Positions 8,694 to 22,376 of a DNA stretch of 64,000 nucleotides are shown piece after piece (the first letter of the stretch is position 1; each line of letters begins with the position of its first letter). The position numbers and the translations under genes are program-made. The DNA is taken from contig NW_027479398.1 in NCBI RefSeq assembly GCF_051014685.1, positions 1-64,000 of the forward strand. The letters are read 5' to 3'. Under the pieces are notes generated by a model that ran no database searches, was not told the DNA's origin, and saw only the letters and a program-made list of their open reading frames with translations. This DNA is from Ptiloglossa arizonensis (taxonomy: Eukaryota; Arthropoda; Insecta; Hymenoptera; Colletidae).

Positions 8694-10411
8694 GGTTTGG
8701 TCAATCCGTTCGCGAGATATGGCAGTTTGGAGGTAAGAAACGCTTGAGAAACTCAAAATTTTCGCAGTTCTGATGCTCGAAACGAATAACTAGAACGGCC
8801 TAGGGGAAAAGTACGCATACCGTTGTAATCGGGAGAGTTTCTACTTTCAGATGCAACAGAAATTTTGCGGATTAGTCAATCCGTTCGCGAGATATGGCAG
8901 TTTGGAGGTAACAAACGCTTGAGAAACTCAAAATTTTCGCAGTTCTGATGCTCGACAAGCATAACTAGAACGGTCTAGGGGAAAAGTACGCATACCGTTG
9001 TAATCGGGCGACTTTCTACTTTCAGATGCAACAGAAATTTTGCGGATTGGTCAATCCGTTCGCGAGATATGGCAGTTTGGAGGTAAGAAACGGTTGAGAA
9101 ACTCAAAATTATCACAGTTCTGATGCTCGAAACGAGTAACCAGAATGGCCTAGGGGAAAAGTACGCATACCGTTGTAATCGGGCGAGTTTCTACTTTCAG
9201 ACGCAACAGAAATTTTGCGAATTGGTCAATCCGTTCGCGAGATATGGCAGTTTGGAGGTAAGCAACGCTTGAGAAACCCAAAATTTTCGCAGTTCTGATG
9301 CTCGACAAGCATAACTAGAACGGTCAAAGGGAAAAGTACGCATACCGTTGTAATCGGGCGAGTTTCTACTTTCAGATGAATCAGAAATTTTGCGGATTGG
9401 TCAATCCGTTCGCGAGATATGGCAGTTTGGAAGTAAGAAACGCTTGAGAGACTCAAAATTTTCGCAGTTCTGATGCTCGAAACGATTAACTAGAACGGCC
9501 TAGGGGAAAAGTACGCATACCGTTGTAATCGGGCGAGTTTCTACTTTCAGATGCATCAGAAATTTTGCGGATTGGTCAATCCGTTCGCGAGATATGGCAG
9601 TTTGGAAGTAAGAAACGCTTGAGAGACTCAAAATTTTCGCAGTTCTGAGGCTCGAAACGAATGACTAGAACGGCCTAGGGGAAAAGTACGCATACCGTTG
9701 TTATCGGGCGAGTTTCTACTTTCAGATGCAACAGAAATTTTGCGGATTGGTCAATCCGTTCGAGAGATATGGCAGTTTGGAGGTAAGCAACGCTTGAGAA
9801 ACCCAAAATTTTCGCAGTTCTCATGCTCGAAACGAATAACTGCAACGGCCTACGGGAAAAGTACGCATACCGTTGTAATCGGGCGAGTTTCTACTTTCAG
9901 ATGCAACAGAAATTTTGCGGATTGGTCAATCCGTTCGCGAGATATGGCAGTTTGGAGGTAAGCAACGCTTGAGAAACCCAAAATTTTCGCAGTTCTCATG
10001 CTCGAAACGAATAAGTACAACGGCCTACGGGAAAAGTACGCATACCGTTGTAATCGGGCGAGTTTCTACTTTCAGATGCAACAGAAATTTTGCGGATTGG
10101 TCATTCCGTTCGCGAGATATAGCAGTTTGGAGGTAAGAAACGCTTGAAAAACTCAAAATTTTCGCAGTTCTGATGCTCGACAAGCATAACTAGAACGGTC
10201 TAGGGGAAAAGTACGCATACCGTTGTAATCGGGCGAGTTTCTACTTTCAGATGCAACAGAAATTTTGCGGATTGGTCAATCCGTTCGCGAGATATGGCAG
10301 TATGGAGGTAAGAAACGCTTGAGAAACTCAAAATTTTCGCAGTTCCGATGCTCGACAAGCATAACTAGAACGGTCTAGGGGAAAAGTACGCATACCGTTG
10401 TAATCGGGCGA
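8694..10411 (+). repeat. 1.7-kb segment duplicated 6120 bp downstream
   Basis: It matches 14814-16531 with about five differences, including GGTAACAAACG near 8911, CGTTCGAGAG near 9754, TCATTCC near 10104, ATAGCAG near 10120 and CAGTATGG near 10302. The offset is 35 monomers less 5 bp, exactly the five 1-bp-deleted monomers that lie between corresponding points. Two neighbouring monomers share GCAACGC and TGCAACGG/GTACAACGG alleles. Confidence 0.8.
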
Positions 10412-11636
10412 GTTTCTACTTTCAGATGCAACAGAAATTTTGCGAATTGGTCAATCCGTTCGCGAGATATGGCAGTTTGGAGGTAAGAAACGCTTGAAAA
10501 ACTCAAAATTTTCGCAGTTCTGATGCTCGACAAGCATAACTAGAACGGTCTAGGGGAAAAGTACGCATACCGTTGTAATCGGGCGAGTTTCTACTTTCAG
10601 ATGCAACAGAAATTTTGCGAATTGGTCAATCCGTTCGCGAGATATGGCAGTTTGGAGGTAAGCAACGCTTGAGAAACCCAAAATTTTCGCAGTTGTCATG
10701 CTCGAAGCGAATAACTACAACGGCCTAGGGGAAAAGTACGCATACCGTTGTAATCGGGCGAGTTTCTACTTTCAGATGCAACAGAAATTTTGCGGATTGG
10801 TCAATCCGTTCGCGAGATATGGCAGTTTGGATGTAAGAAACGCTTGAGAAACTCAAAATTTTCGCAGTTCTGATGCTCGACAAGCATAACTAGAACGGTC
10901 TAAGGGAAAAGTACGCATACCGTTGTAATCGGGCGACTTTCTACTTTCAGATGCAACAGAAATTTTGCGGATTGGTCAATCCGTTCGCGAGATATGGCAG
11001 TTTGGAGGTAAGAAACGGTCGAGAAACTCAAAATTATCACAGTTCTGATACTCGAAACGAATAACCAGAACAGCCCAGGGGAAAAGTACGCATACCGTTG
11101 TAATCGGGCGAGTTTCTACTTTCAGATGCAACTGAAATTTTGCGGATTGGTCAATCCGTTCGCGAGATATGGCAGTTTGTTAGTATGAAACACTTGAGAA
11201 ACACAAAATTTTCGCAGTCTGATGCTCGAAACGAATAACTAGAGCGGCCTAGGGGAAAAGTACGCATACCGTTGTAATCGGGCGAGTTTCTACTTTCAGA
11301 TGCATCAGAAATTTTGCGGATTGGTCAATCCGTTCGCGAGATATGGCAGTTTGGAAGTTAGAAACGCTTGAGAAACTCAAAATTTTCGCAGTTCTGATGC
11401 TCGAAACGATTAACTAGAACGGCCTAGGGGAAAAGTACGCATACCGTTGTAATCGGGCGAGTTTCTACCTTCAGATGCAACAGAAATTTTGCGGATTGGT
11501 CAATCCGTTCGCGAGATATGGCAGTTTGGAAGTACGAAACGCTTGAGAAACTCAAAATTTTCGCAGTTCTGATGCACGAAACGAATAACTAGAACGGCCT
11601 AGGGGAAAAGTAGGCATACCGTTGTAATCGGGCGAG

Positions 11637-14600
11637 TTTGTACTCTCAGATGCAACAGAAATTTTGCGGTTTGGTCAATCCGTTCGCGAGATATGGCAGT
11701 TTGGAGGTAAGAAACGCTCGAGAAACTCAAAATTTTCGCAGTTCTGATGCTCGAAACGAATAACTAGAACGGCCTAGGGGAAAAGTACGCATACCGTTGT
11801 AATCGGGCGAGTTTCTGCTTTCAGATGCAACAGAAATTTTGCGGATTAGTCAATCCGTTCGCGAGATATGGCAGTTTGGAGGTAAGAAACGCTTGAGAAA
11901 CTCAAAATTTTCGCAGTTCTGATGCTCGACAAGCATAACTAGAACGGTCTAGGGGAAAAGTACGCATACCGTTGTAATCGGGCGACTTTCTACTTTCAGA
12001 TGCAACAGAAATTTTGCGGATTGGTCAATCCGTTCGCGAGATATGGCAGTTTGGAGGTAAGAAACGGTTGAGAAACTCAAAATTATCACAGTTCTGATGC
12101 TCGAAACGAGTAACCAGAACGGCCTAGGGGAAAAGTTCGCATACCGTTGTAATCGGGCGAGATTCTACTTTCAGATGCAACAGAAATTTTGCGGTTTGGT
12201 CAATCCGTTCGCGAGATATGGCAGTTTGTTAGTATGAAACACTTGAGAAACACAAAATTTTCGCAGTCTGATGCTCGAAACGAATAACTAGAGCGGCCTA
12301 GGGGAAAAGTACGCATACCGTTGTAATCGGGCGAGTTTGTACTCTCAGATGCAACAGAAATTTTGCGGTTTGGTCAATCCGTTCGCGAGATATGGCAGTT
12401 TGGAGGTAAGAAACGCTCGAGAAACTCAAAATTTTCGCAGTTCTGATGCTCGAAACGAATAACTAGAACGGCCTAGGGGAAAAGTACGCATACCGTTGTA
12501 ATCGGGCGAGTTTCTGCTTTCAGATGCAACAGAAATTTTGCGGATTAGTCAATCCGTTCGCGAGATATGGCAGTTTGGAGGTAAGAAACGCTTGAGAAAC
12601 TCAAAATTTTCGCAGTTCTGATGCTCGACAAGCATAACTAGAACGGTCTAGGGGAAAAGTACGCATACCGTTGTAATCGGGCGACTTTCTACTTTCAGAT
12701 GCAACAGAAATTTTGCGGATTGGTCAATCCGTTCGCGAGATATGGCAGTTTGGAGGTAAGAAACGGTTGAGAAACTCAAAATTATCACAGTTCTGATGCT
12801 CGAAACGAGTAACCAGAACGGCCTAGGGGAAAAGTTCGCATACCGTTGTAATCGGGCGAGATTCTACTTTCAGATGCAACAGAAATTTTGCGGTTTGGTC
12901 AATCCGTTCGCGAGATATGGCAGTTTGTTAGTATGAAACACTTGAGAAACACAAAATTTTCGCAGTCTGATGCTCGAAACGAATAACTAGAGCGGCCAAG
13001 GGGAAAAGTACGCATACCGTTGTAATCGGGCGAGTTTGTACTCTCAGATGCAACAGAAATTTTGCGGTTTGGTCAATCCGTTCGCGAGATATGGCAGTTT
13101 GGAGGTAAGAAACGCTTGAGAAACTCAAAATTTTCGCAGTTCTGATGCTCGAAACGAATAACTAGAACGGCCTAGGGGAAAAGTACGCATACCGTTGTAA
13201 TCGGGAGAGTTTCTACTTTCAGATGCAACAGAAATTTTGGGGTTTGGTCAATCCGTTCGCGAGATATGGCAGTTTGGAGGTAAGAAACGCTTGAGAAACT
13301 CAAAATTTTCGCAGTTCTGATGCTCGAAACGAATAACTAGAACGGCCTAGGGGAAAAGTACGCATACCGTTGTAATCGGGAGAGTTTCTACTTTCAGATG
13401 CAACAGAAATTTTGCGGATTAGTCAATCCGTTCGCGAGATATGGCAGTTTGGAGGTAAGAAACGCTTGAGAAACTCAAAATTTTCGCAGTTCTGATGCTC
13501 GACAAGCATAACTAGAACGGTCTAGGGGAAAAGTACGCATACCGTTGTAATCGGGCGACTTTCTACTTTCAGATGCAACAGAAATTTTGCGGATTGGTCA
13601 ATCCGTTCGCGAGATATGGCAGTTTGGAGGTAAGAAACGGTTGAGAAACTCAAAATTATCACAGTTCTGATGCTCGAAACGAGTAACCAGAACGGCCTAG
13701 GGGAAAAGTTCGCATACCGTTGTAATCGGGCGAGATTCTACTTTCAGATGCAACAGAAATTTTGCGGTTTGGTCAATCCGTTCGCGAGATATGGCAGTTT
13801 GTTAGTATGAAACACTTGAGAAACACAAAATTTTCGCAGTCTGATGCTCGAAACGAATAACTAGAGCGGCCTAGGGGAAAAGTACGCATACCGTTGTAAT
13901 CGGGCGAGTTTGTACTCTCAGATGCAACAGAAATTTTGCGGTTTGGTCAATCCGTTCGCGAGATATGGCAGTTTGGAGGTAAGAAACTCTCGAGAAACTC
14001 AAAATTTTCGCAGTTCTGATGCTCGAAACGAATAACTAGAACGGCCTAGGGGAAAAGTACGCATACCGTTGTAATCGGGCGAGTTTCTGCTTTCAGATGC
14101 AACAGAAATTTTGCGGATTAGTCAATCCGTTCGCGAGATATGGCAGTTTGGAGGTAAGAAACGCTTGAGAAACTCAAAATTTTCGCAGTTCTGATGCTCG
14201 ACAAGCATAACTAGAACGGTCTAGGGGAAAAGTACGCATACCGTTGTAATCGGGCGACTTTCTACTTTCAGATGCAACAGAAATTTTGCGGATTGGTCAA
14301 TCCGTTCGCGAGATATGGCAGTCTGGAGGTAAGAAACGGTTGAGAAACTCAAAATTATCACAGTTCTGATGCTCGAAACGAGTAACCAGAACGGCCTAGG
14401 GGAAAAGTTCGCATACCGTTGTAATCGGGCGAGATTCTACTTTCAGATGCAACAGAAATTTTGCGGTTTGGTCAATCCGTTCGCGAGATATGGCAGTTTG
14501 TTAGTATGAAACACTTGAGAAACACAAAATTTTCGCAGTCTGATGCTCGAAACGAATAACTAGAGCGGCCTAGGGGAAAAGTACGCATACCGTTGTAATC

Positions 14601-14813
14601 GGGCGAGTTTGTACTCTCAGATGCAACAGAAATTTTGCGGTTTGGTCAATCCGTTCGCGAGATATGGCAGTTTGGAGGTAAGAAACGCTTGAGAAACTCA
14701 AAATTTTCGCAGTTCTGATGCTCGAAACGAATAACTAGAACGGCCTAGGGGAAAAGTACGCATACCGTTGTAATCGGGAGAGTTTCTACTTTCAGATGCA
14801 ACAGAAATTTTGG
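11637..14813 (+). repeat. 4-mer/5-mer HOR (699 and 874 bp), composite 1573 bp
   Basis: The marker TTTGTACTCTC starts at 11637, 12336, 13035, 13909 and 14608, giving intervals of 699, 699, 874 and 699 bp. The 4-mer is: (1) TGTACTCTC with GCGGTTTGG and GCTCGAG; (2) TTTCTGCTTTCAG with GGATTAG; (3) CGACAAGCAT with GACTTTC; (4) TATCACAG, GAGTAACCAG, AGTTCGC, GAGATTC and GTTAGTATG followed by the CAGTCTG monomer. The 5-mer form adds monomers with GGGAGAGTTT and TTTTGGGGTTTGG (13239 and 14812, 1573 bp apart), so 4-mer plus 5-mer was itself duplicated. Confidence 0.85.
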
Positions 14814-16531
14814 GGTTTGGTCAATCCGTTCGCGAGATATGGCAGTTTGGAGGTAAGAAACGCTTGAGAAACTCAAAATTTTCGCAGTTCTGATGCTCGA
14901 AACGAATAACTAGAACGGCCTAGGGGAAAAGTACGCATACCGTTGTAATCGGGAGAGTTTCTACTTTCAGATGCAACAGAAATTTTGCGGATTAGTCAAT
15001 CCGTTCGCGAGATATGGCAGTTTGGAGGTAAGAAACGCTTGAGAAACTCAAAATTTTCGCAGTTCTGATGCTCGACAAGCATAACTAGAACGGTCTAGGG
15101 GAAAAGTACGCATACCGTTGTAATCGGGCGACTTTCTACTTTCAGATGCAACAGAAATTTTGCGGATTGGTCAATCCGTTCGCGAGATATGGCAGTTTGG
15201 AGGTAAGAAACGGTTGAGAAACTCAAAATTATCACAGTTCTGATGCTCGAAACGAGTAACCAGAATGGCCTAGGGGAAAAGTACGCATACCGTTGTAATC
15301 GGGCGAGTTTCTACTTTCAGACGCAACAGAAATTTTGCGAATTGGTCAATCCGTTCGCGAGATATGGCAGTTTGGAGGTAAGCAACGCTTGAGAAACCCA
15401 AAATTTTCGCAGTTCTGATGCTCGACAAGCATAACTAGAACGGTCAAAGGGAAAAGTACGCATACCGTTGTAATCGGGCGAGTTTCTACTTTCAGATGAA
15501 TCAGAAATTTTGCGGATTGGTCAATCCGTTCGCGAGATATGGCAGTTTGGAAGTAAGAAACGCTTGAGAGACTCAAAATTTTCGCAGTTCTGATGCTCGA
15601 AACGATTAACTAGAACGGCCTAGGGGAAAAGTACGCATACCGTTGTAATCGGGCGAGTTTCTACTTTCAGATGCATCAGAAATTTTGCGGATTGGTCAAT
15701 CCGTTCGCGAGATATGGCAGTTTGGAAGTAAGAAACGCTTGAGAGACTCAAAATTTTCGCAGTTCTGAGGCTCGAAACGAATGACTAGAACGGCCTAGGG
15801 GAAAAGTACGCATACCGTTGTTATCGGGCGAGTTTCTACTTTCAGATGCAACAGAAATTTTGCGGATTGGTCAATCCGTTCGCGAGATATGGCAGTTTGG
15901 AGGTAAGCAACGCTTGAGAAACCCAAAATTTTCGCAGTTCTCATGCTCGAAACGAATAACTGCAACGGCCTACGGGAAAAGTACGCATACCGTTGTAATC
16001 GGGCGAGTTTCTACTTTCAGATGCAACAGAAATTTTGCGGATTGGTCAATCCGTTCGCGAGATATGGCAGTTTGGAGGTAAGCAACGCTTGAGAAACCCA
16101 AAATTTTCGCAGTTCTCATGCTCGAAACGAATAAGTACAACGGCCTACGGGAAAAGTACGCATACCGTTGTAATCGGGCGAGTTTCTACTTTCAGATGCA
16201 ACAGAAATTTTGCGGATTGGTCAATCCGTTCGCGAGATATGGCAGTTTGGAGGTAAGAAACGCTTGAAAAACTCAAAATTTTCGCAGTTCTGATGCTCGA
16301 CAAGCATAACTAGAACGGTCTAGGGGAAAAGTACGCATACCGTTGTAATCGGGCGAGTTTCTACTTTCAGATGCAACAGAAATTTTGCGGATTGGTCAAT
16401 CCGTTCGCGAGATATGGCAGTTTGGAGGTAAGAAACGCTTGAGAAACTCAAAATTTTCGCAGTTCCGATGCTCGACAAGCATAACTAGAACGGTCTAGGG
16501 GAAAAGTACGCATACCGTTGTAATCGGGCGA
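14814..16531 (+). repeat. Second copy of the 8694-10411 segment
   Basis: It begins just after the GGGGTTTGG marker and ends where GGGCGAATTT (16529) replaces GGGCGAGTTT of the first copy. Downstream, 16532-16700 holds a monomer that has no counterpart after 10411, after which similarity resumes at an offset of 6295 bp (one extra monomer). Confidence 0.8.
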
Positions 16532-19506
16532 ATTTCTACTTTCAGATGCAACAGAAATTTTGCGGTTTGGTCAATCCGTTCGCGAGATATGGCAGTTTGG
16601 AGGTAAGAAACGCTTGAGAAACTCAAAATTTTCGCAGTTCTGATGCTCGAAACGAATAACTAGAACGGCCTAGGGGAAAAGTACGCATACCGTTGTAATC
16701 GGGCGAGTTTCTACTTTCAGATGCAACAGAAATTTTGCGGATTAGTCAATCCGTTCGCGAGATATGGCAGTTTGGAGGTAAGAAACGCTTGAAAAACTCA
16801 AAATTTTCGCAGTTCTGATGCTCGACAAGCATAACTAGAACGGTCTAGGGGAAAAGTACGCATACCGTTGTAATCGGGCGAGTTTCTACTTTCAGATGCA
16901 ACAGAAATTTTGCGAATTGGTCAATCCGTTCGCGAGATATGGCAGTTTGGAGGTAAGCAACGCTTGAGAAACCCAAAATTTTCGCAGTTGTCATGCTCGA
17001 AGCGAATAACTACAACGGCCTAGGGGAAAAGTACGCATACCGTTGTAATCGGGCGAGTTTCTACTTTCAGATGCAACAGAAATTTTGCGGATTGGTCAAT
17101 CCGTTCGCGAGATATGGCAGTTTGGATGTAAGAAACGCTTGAGAAACTCAAAATTTTCGCAGTTCTGATGCTCGACAAGCATAACTAGAACGGTCTAAGG
17201 GAAAAGTACGCATACCGTTGTAATCGGGCGACTTTCTACTTTCAGATGCAACAGAAATTTTGCGGATTGGTCAATCCGTTCGCGAGATATGGCAGTTTGG
17301 AAGTAAGAAACGCTTGAGAAACTCAAAATTTTCGCAGTTCTGATGCTCGAAACGATTAACTAGAACGGCCTAGGGGAAAAGTACGCATAGCGTTGTAATC
17401 GGGCGAGTTTCTACTTTCAGATGCAACAAAAATTTTGCGGATTGGTCAATCCGTTCGCGAGATATGGCAGTTTGGAAGTAAGAAACGCTTGAGAAACTCA
17501 AAATTTTCGCAGTTCTGATGCTCGAAACGAATAACTAGAACGGCCTAGGGGAAAAGTACGCATACCGTTGTAATCGGGCGAATTTCTACTTTCAGATGCA
17601 ACAGAAATTTTGCGGTTTGGTCAATCCGTTCGCGAGATATGGCAGTTTGGAGGTAAGAAACGATTGAGAGACTCAAAATTATCACAGTTCTGAAGCTCGA
17701 AACGAGTAACCAGAATGGCCTAGGGGAAAAGTACGCATACCGTTGTAATCGGGCGAGTTTCTACTTTCAGACGCAACAGAAATTTTGCGAATTGGTCAAT
17801 CCGTTCGCGAGATATGGCAGTTTGGATGTAAGCAACGCTTGAGAAACCCAAAATTTTCGCAGTTCTGATGCTCGACAAGCATAACTAGAACGGTCAAAGG
17901 GAAAAGTACGCATACCGTTGTAATCGGGCGAGTGTCTACTTTCAGATGAATCAGAAATTTTGCGGATTGGTCAATCCGTTCGCGAGATATGGCAGTTTGG
18001 AAGTAAGAAACGCTTGAGAGACTCAAAATTTTCGCAGTTCTGATGCTCGAAACGATTAACTAGAACGGCCTAGGGGAAAAGTACGCATACCGTTGTAATC
18101 GGGCGAGTTTCTACTTTCAGATGCATCAGAAATTTTGCGGATTGGTCAATCCGTTCGCGAGATATGGCAGTTTGGAAGAAAGAAACGCTTGAGAGACTCA
18201 AAATTTTCGCAGTTCTGAGGCTCGAAACGAATGACTAGAACGGTCTAGGGGAAAAGTACGCATACCGTTGTAATCGGGCGAGTTTCTACTTTCAGATGCA
18301 ACAGAAATTTTGCGGATTGGTCAATCCGTTCGCGAGATATGGCAGTTTGGAGGTAAGAAACGCTTGAGAAACTCAAAATTTTCGCAGTTCCGATGCTCGA
18401 CAAGCATAACTAGAACGGTCTAGGGGAAAAGTACGCATACCGTTGTAATCGGGCGAATTTCTACTTTCAGATGCAACAGAAATTTTGCGGTTTGGTCAAT
18501 CCGTTCGCGAGATATGGCAGTTTGGAGGTAAGAAACGCTTGAGAAACTCAAAATTTTCGCAGTTCTGATGCTCGAAACGAATAACTAGAACGGCCTAGGG
18601 GAAAAGTACGCATACCGTTGTAATCGGGCGAGTTTCTACTTTCAGATGCAACAGAAATTTTGCGGATTAGTCAATCCGTTCGCGAGATATGGCAGTTTGG
18701 AGGTAAGAAACGCTTGAAAAACTCAAAATTTTCGCAGTTCTGATGCTCGACAAGCATAACTAGAACGGTCTAGGGGAAAAGTACGCATACCGTTGTAATC
18801 GGGCGAGTTTCTACTTTCAGATGCAACAGAAATTTTGCGAATTGGTCAATCCGTTCGCGAGATATGGCAGTTTGGAGGTAAGCAACGCTTGAGAAACCCA
18901 AAATTTTCGCAGTTGTCATGCTCGAAGCGAATAACTACAACGGCCTAGGGGAAAAGTACGCATACCGTTGTAATCGGGCGAGTTTCTACTTTCAGATGCA
19001 ACAGAAATTTTGCGGATTGGTCAATCCGTTCGCGAGATATGGCAGTTTGGATGTAAGAAACGCTTGAGAAACTCAAAATTTTCACAGTTCTGATGCTCGA
19101 CAAGCATAACTAGAACGGTCTAAGGGAAAAGTACGCATACCGTTGTAATCGGGCGACTTTCTACTTTCAGATGCAACAGAAATTTTGCGGATTGGTCAAT
19201 CCGTTCGCGAGATATGGCAGTTTGGAGGTAAGAAACGGTCGAGAAACTCAAAATTATCACAGTTCTGATACTCGAAACGAATAACCAGAACAGCCCAGGG
19301 GAAAAGTACGCATACCGTTGTAATCGGGCGAGTTTCTACTTTCAGATGCAACAGAAATTTTGCGGATTGGTCAATCCGTTCGCGAGATATGGCAGTTTGG
19401 AGGTAAGAAACGGTCGAGAAACTCAAAATTATCACAGTTCTGATACTCGAAACGAATAACCAGAACAGCCCAGGGGAAAAGTACGCATACCGTTGTAATC
19501 GGGCGT
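16532..19506 (+). repeat. Mosaic segment with 14-mer and 11-mer offsets
   Basis: Monomers with GAGTAACCAGAATGGCC and TTTCAGACGCAACAG at 15254 recur 2450 bp downstream (17704). The run from CAGTTCCGATG (16461) through GTTGTCATGCTCGAAGCG to GGTCTAAGGG recurs 1925 bp downstream (18386). The segment ends in monomers with ACGGTCGAG, TATCACAG and ACAGCCCAGG (from about 19228). No gene is visible. Confidence 0.7.
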
Positions 19507-20906
19507 GTTTCTACTTTCAGATGCAACAGAAATTTTGCGGATTGGTCAATCCGTTCGCGAGATATGGCAGTTTGGAGGTAAGAAACGCTTGAGAAACTCA
19601 AAATTTTCGCAGTTCCGATGCTCGACAAGCATAACTAGAACGGTCTAGGGGAAAAGTACGCATACCCTTGTAATCGGGCGAATTTCTACTTTCAGATGCA
19701 ACAGAAATTTTGCGGTTTGGTCAATCCGTTCGCGAGATATGGCAGTTTGTAGGTAAGAAACGCTTGAGAAACTCAAAATTTTCGCAGTTCTGATGCTCGA
19801 AACGAATAACTAGAACGGACTCGGGGAAAAGTACGCATACCGTTGTAATCGGGCGACTTTCTACTTTCAGATGCAACAGAAATTTTGCGGATTGGTCAAT
19901 CCGTTCGCGAGATATGGCAGTTTGGAAGTAAGAAACGCTTGAGAAACTCAAAATTTTCGCAGTTCTGATGCTCGACAAGCATAACTAGAACGGTTTAGGG
20001 GAAAAGTACGCATACCGTTGTAATCGGGCGACTTTCTACTTTCAGATGGATCAGAAATTTTGCGGATTGGTCAATCCGTTCGCGAGATATGGCAGTTTGT
20101 AGGTAAGAAACGCTTGAGAAACTCAACATTTTCGCAGTTCTGATGCTCGAAACGAATAACTAGAACGGCCTAGGGGAAAAGTACGCATACCGTTGTAATC
20201 GGGCGAGTTTCTACTTTCAGATGCAACAGAAATTTTGCGGATTGGTCAATCCGTTCGCGAGATATGGCAGTTTGGAGGTAAGAAACACTTGAGAGACTCA
20301 AAATTTTCGCAGTTCTGATGCTCGAAACGATTAACTAGAACGGCCTAGGGGAAAAGTACGCATACCGTTGTAATCGGGCGAGTTTCTACTTTCAGATGCA
20401 TCAGAAATTTTGCGGATTGGTCAATCCGTTCGCGAGATATGGCAGTTTGGAAGTAAGAAACGCTTGAGAGACTCAAAATTTTCGCAGTTCTGATGCTCGA
20501 AACGATTAACTAGAACGGCCTAGGGGAAAAGTACGCATACCGTTGTAATCGGGCGAGTTTCTACTTTCAGATGCAACAGAAATTTTGCGGATTGGTCAAT
20601 CCGTTCGCGAGATATGGCAGTTTGGAGGTAAGCAACGCTTGAGAAACCCAAAATTTTCGCAGTTCTCATGCTCGAAACGAATAACTACAACGGCCTACGG
20701 GAAAAGTACGCATACCGTTGTAATCGGGCGAGTTTCTACTTTCAGATGCAACAGAAATTTTGCGGATTGGTCAATCCGTTCGCGAGATATGGCAGTTTGG
20801 AGGTAAGCAACGCTTGAGAAACCCAAAATTTTCTCAGTTCTCATGCTCGAAACGAATAACCAGAACGGCCTAGGGGAAAAGTACGCATACCGTTGTAATC
20901 GGGCGA
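19507..20906 (+). repeat. 8-mer HOR type I, copy 1 (1400 bp)
   Basis: The eight monomers include CAGTTCCGATG with CATACCCTTG (19611-19670), GTAGGTAAG, GGACTCGGGG, GGTTTAGGGG with ATGGATCAG, AACATTTTCGC, AAACACTTGAGAGACTC, GATTAACTAG, two GCAACGC/TACAACGG monomers and TTCTCAGTTCTC. No difference from copy 2 was found on line-by-line reading. Confidence 0.85.
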
Positions 20907-22376
20907 GTTTCTACTTTCAGATGCAACAGAAATTTTGCGGATTGGTCAATCCGTTCGCGAGATATGGCAGTTTGGAGGTAAGAAACGCTTGAGAAACTCA
21001 AAATTTTCGCAGTTCCGATGCTCGACAAGCATAACTAGAACGGTCTAGGGGAAAAGTACGCATACCCTTGTAATCGGGCGAATTTCTACTTTCAGATGCA
21101 ACAGAAATTTTGCGGTTTGGTCAATCCGTTCGCGAGATATGGCAGTTTGTAGGTAAGAAACGCTTGAGAAACTCAAAATTTTCGCAGTTCTGATGCTCGA
21201 AACGAATAACTAGAACGGACTCGGGGAAAAGTACGCATACCGTTGTAATCGGGCGACTTTCTACTTTCAGATGCAACAGAAATTTTGCGGATTGGTCAAT
21301 CCGTTCGCGAGATATGGCAGTTTGGAAGTAAGAAACGCTTGAGAAACTCAAAATTTTCGCAGTTCTGATGCTCGACAAGCATAACTAGAACGGTTTAGGG
21401 GAAAAGTACGCATACCGTTGTAATCGGGCGACTTTCTACTTTCAGATGGATCAGAAATTTTGCGGATTGGTCAATCCGTTCGCGAGATATGGCAGTTTGT
21501 AGGTAAGAAACGCTTGAGAAACTCAACATTTTCGCAGTTCTGATGCTCGAAACGAATAACTAGAACGGCCTAGGGGAAAAGTACGCATACCGTTGTAATC
21601 GGGCGAGTTTCTACTTTCAGATGCAACAGAAATTTTGCGGATTGGTCAATCCGTTCGCGAGATATGGCAGTTTGGAGGTAAGAAACACTTGAGAGACTCA
21701 AAATTTTCGCAGTTCTGATGCTCGAAACGATTAACTAGAACGGCCTAGGGGAAAAGTACGCATACCGTTGTAATCGGGCGAGTTTCTACTTTCAGATGCA
21801 TCAGAAATTTTGCGGATTGGTCAATCCGTTCGCGAGATATGGCAGTTTGGAAGTAAGAAACGCTTGAGAGACTCAAAATTTTCGCAGTTCTGATGCTCGA
21901 AACGATTAACTAGAACGGCCTAGGGGAAAAGTACGCATACCGTTGTAATCGGGCGAGTTTCTACTTTCAGATGCAACAGAAATTTTGCGGATTGGTCAAT
22001 CCGTTCGCGAGATATGGCAGTTTGGAGGTAAGCAACGCTTGAGAAACCCAAAATTTTCGCAGTTCTCATGCTCGAAACGAATAACTACAACGGCCTACGG
22101 GAAAAGTACGCATACCGTTGTAATCGGGCGAGTTTCTACTTTCAGATGCAACAGAAATTTTGCGGATTGGTCAATCCGTTCGCGAGATATGGCAGTTTGG
22201 AGGTAAGCAACGCTTGAGAAACCCAAAATTTTCTCAGTTCTCATGCTCGAAACGAATAACCAGAACGGCCTAGGGGAAAAGTACGCATACCGTTGTAATC
22301 GGGCGAGTTTCTACTTTCAGATGCAACAGAAATTTTGCGGATTGGTCAATCCGTTCGCGAGATATGGCAGTTTGGA
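20907..22376 (+). repeat. 8-mer HOR type I, copy 2 (1400 bp plus 70 bp of continued match)
   Basis: Sequence identical to copy 1 at offset 1400 wherever compared. The match ends at 22377, where GGAAGTAAG replaces GGAGGTAAG. The absence of visible differences marks this as one of the youngest duplications in the window, or an assembly duplication. Confidence 0.85.

Larger units (their letters stand above)
7905..11636 (+). repeat. Mosaic segment with two long-range paralogous blocks
   Basis: The segment contains 8172-8744, paralogous to 11146-11718 (offset 2974 bp, 17 monomers minus 1 bp; markers GTTAGTATGAAACAC, CAGTCTGATG, GAAGTTAG), and 8694-10411, paralogous to 14814-16531. The rest is assembled from alleles of neighbouring HORs. 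There is no gene or RNA signal. Confidence 0.7.
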
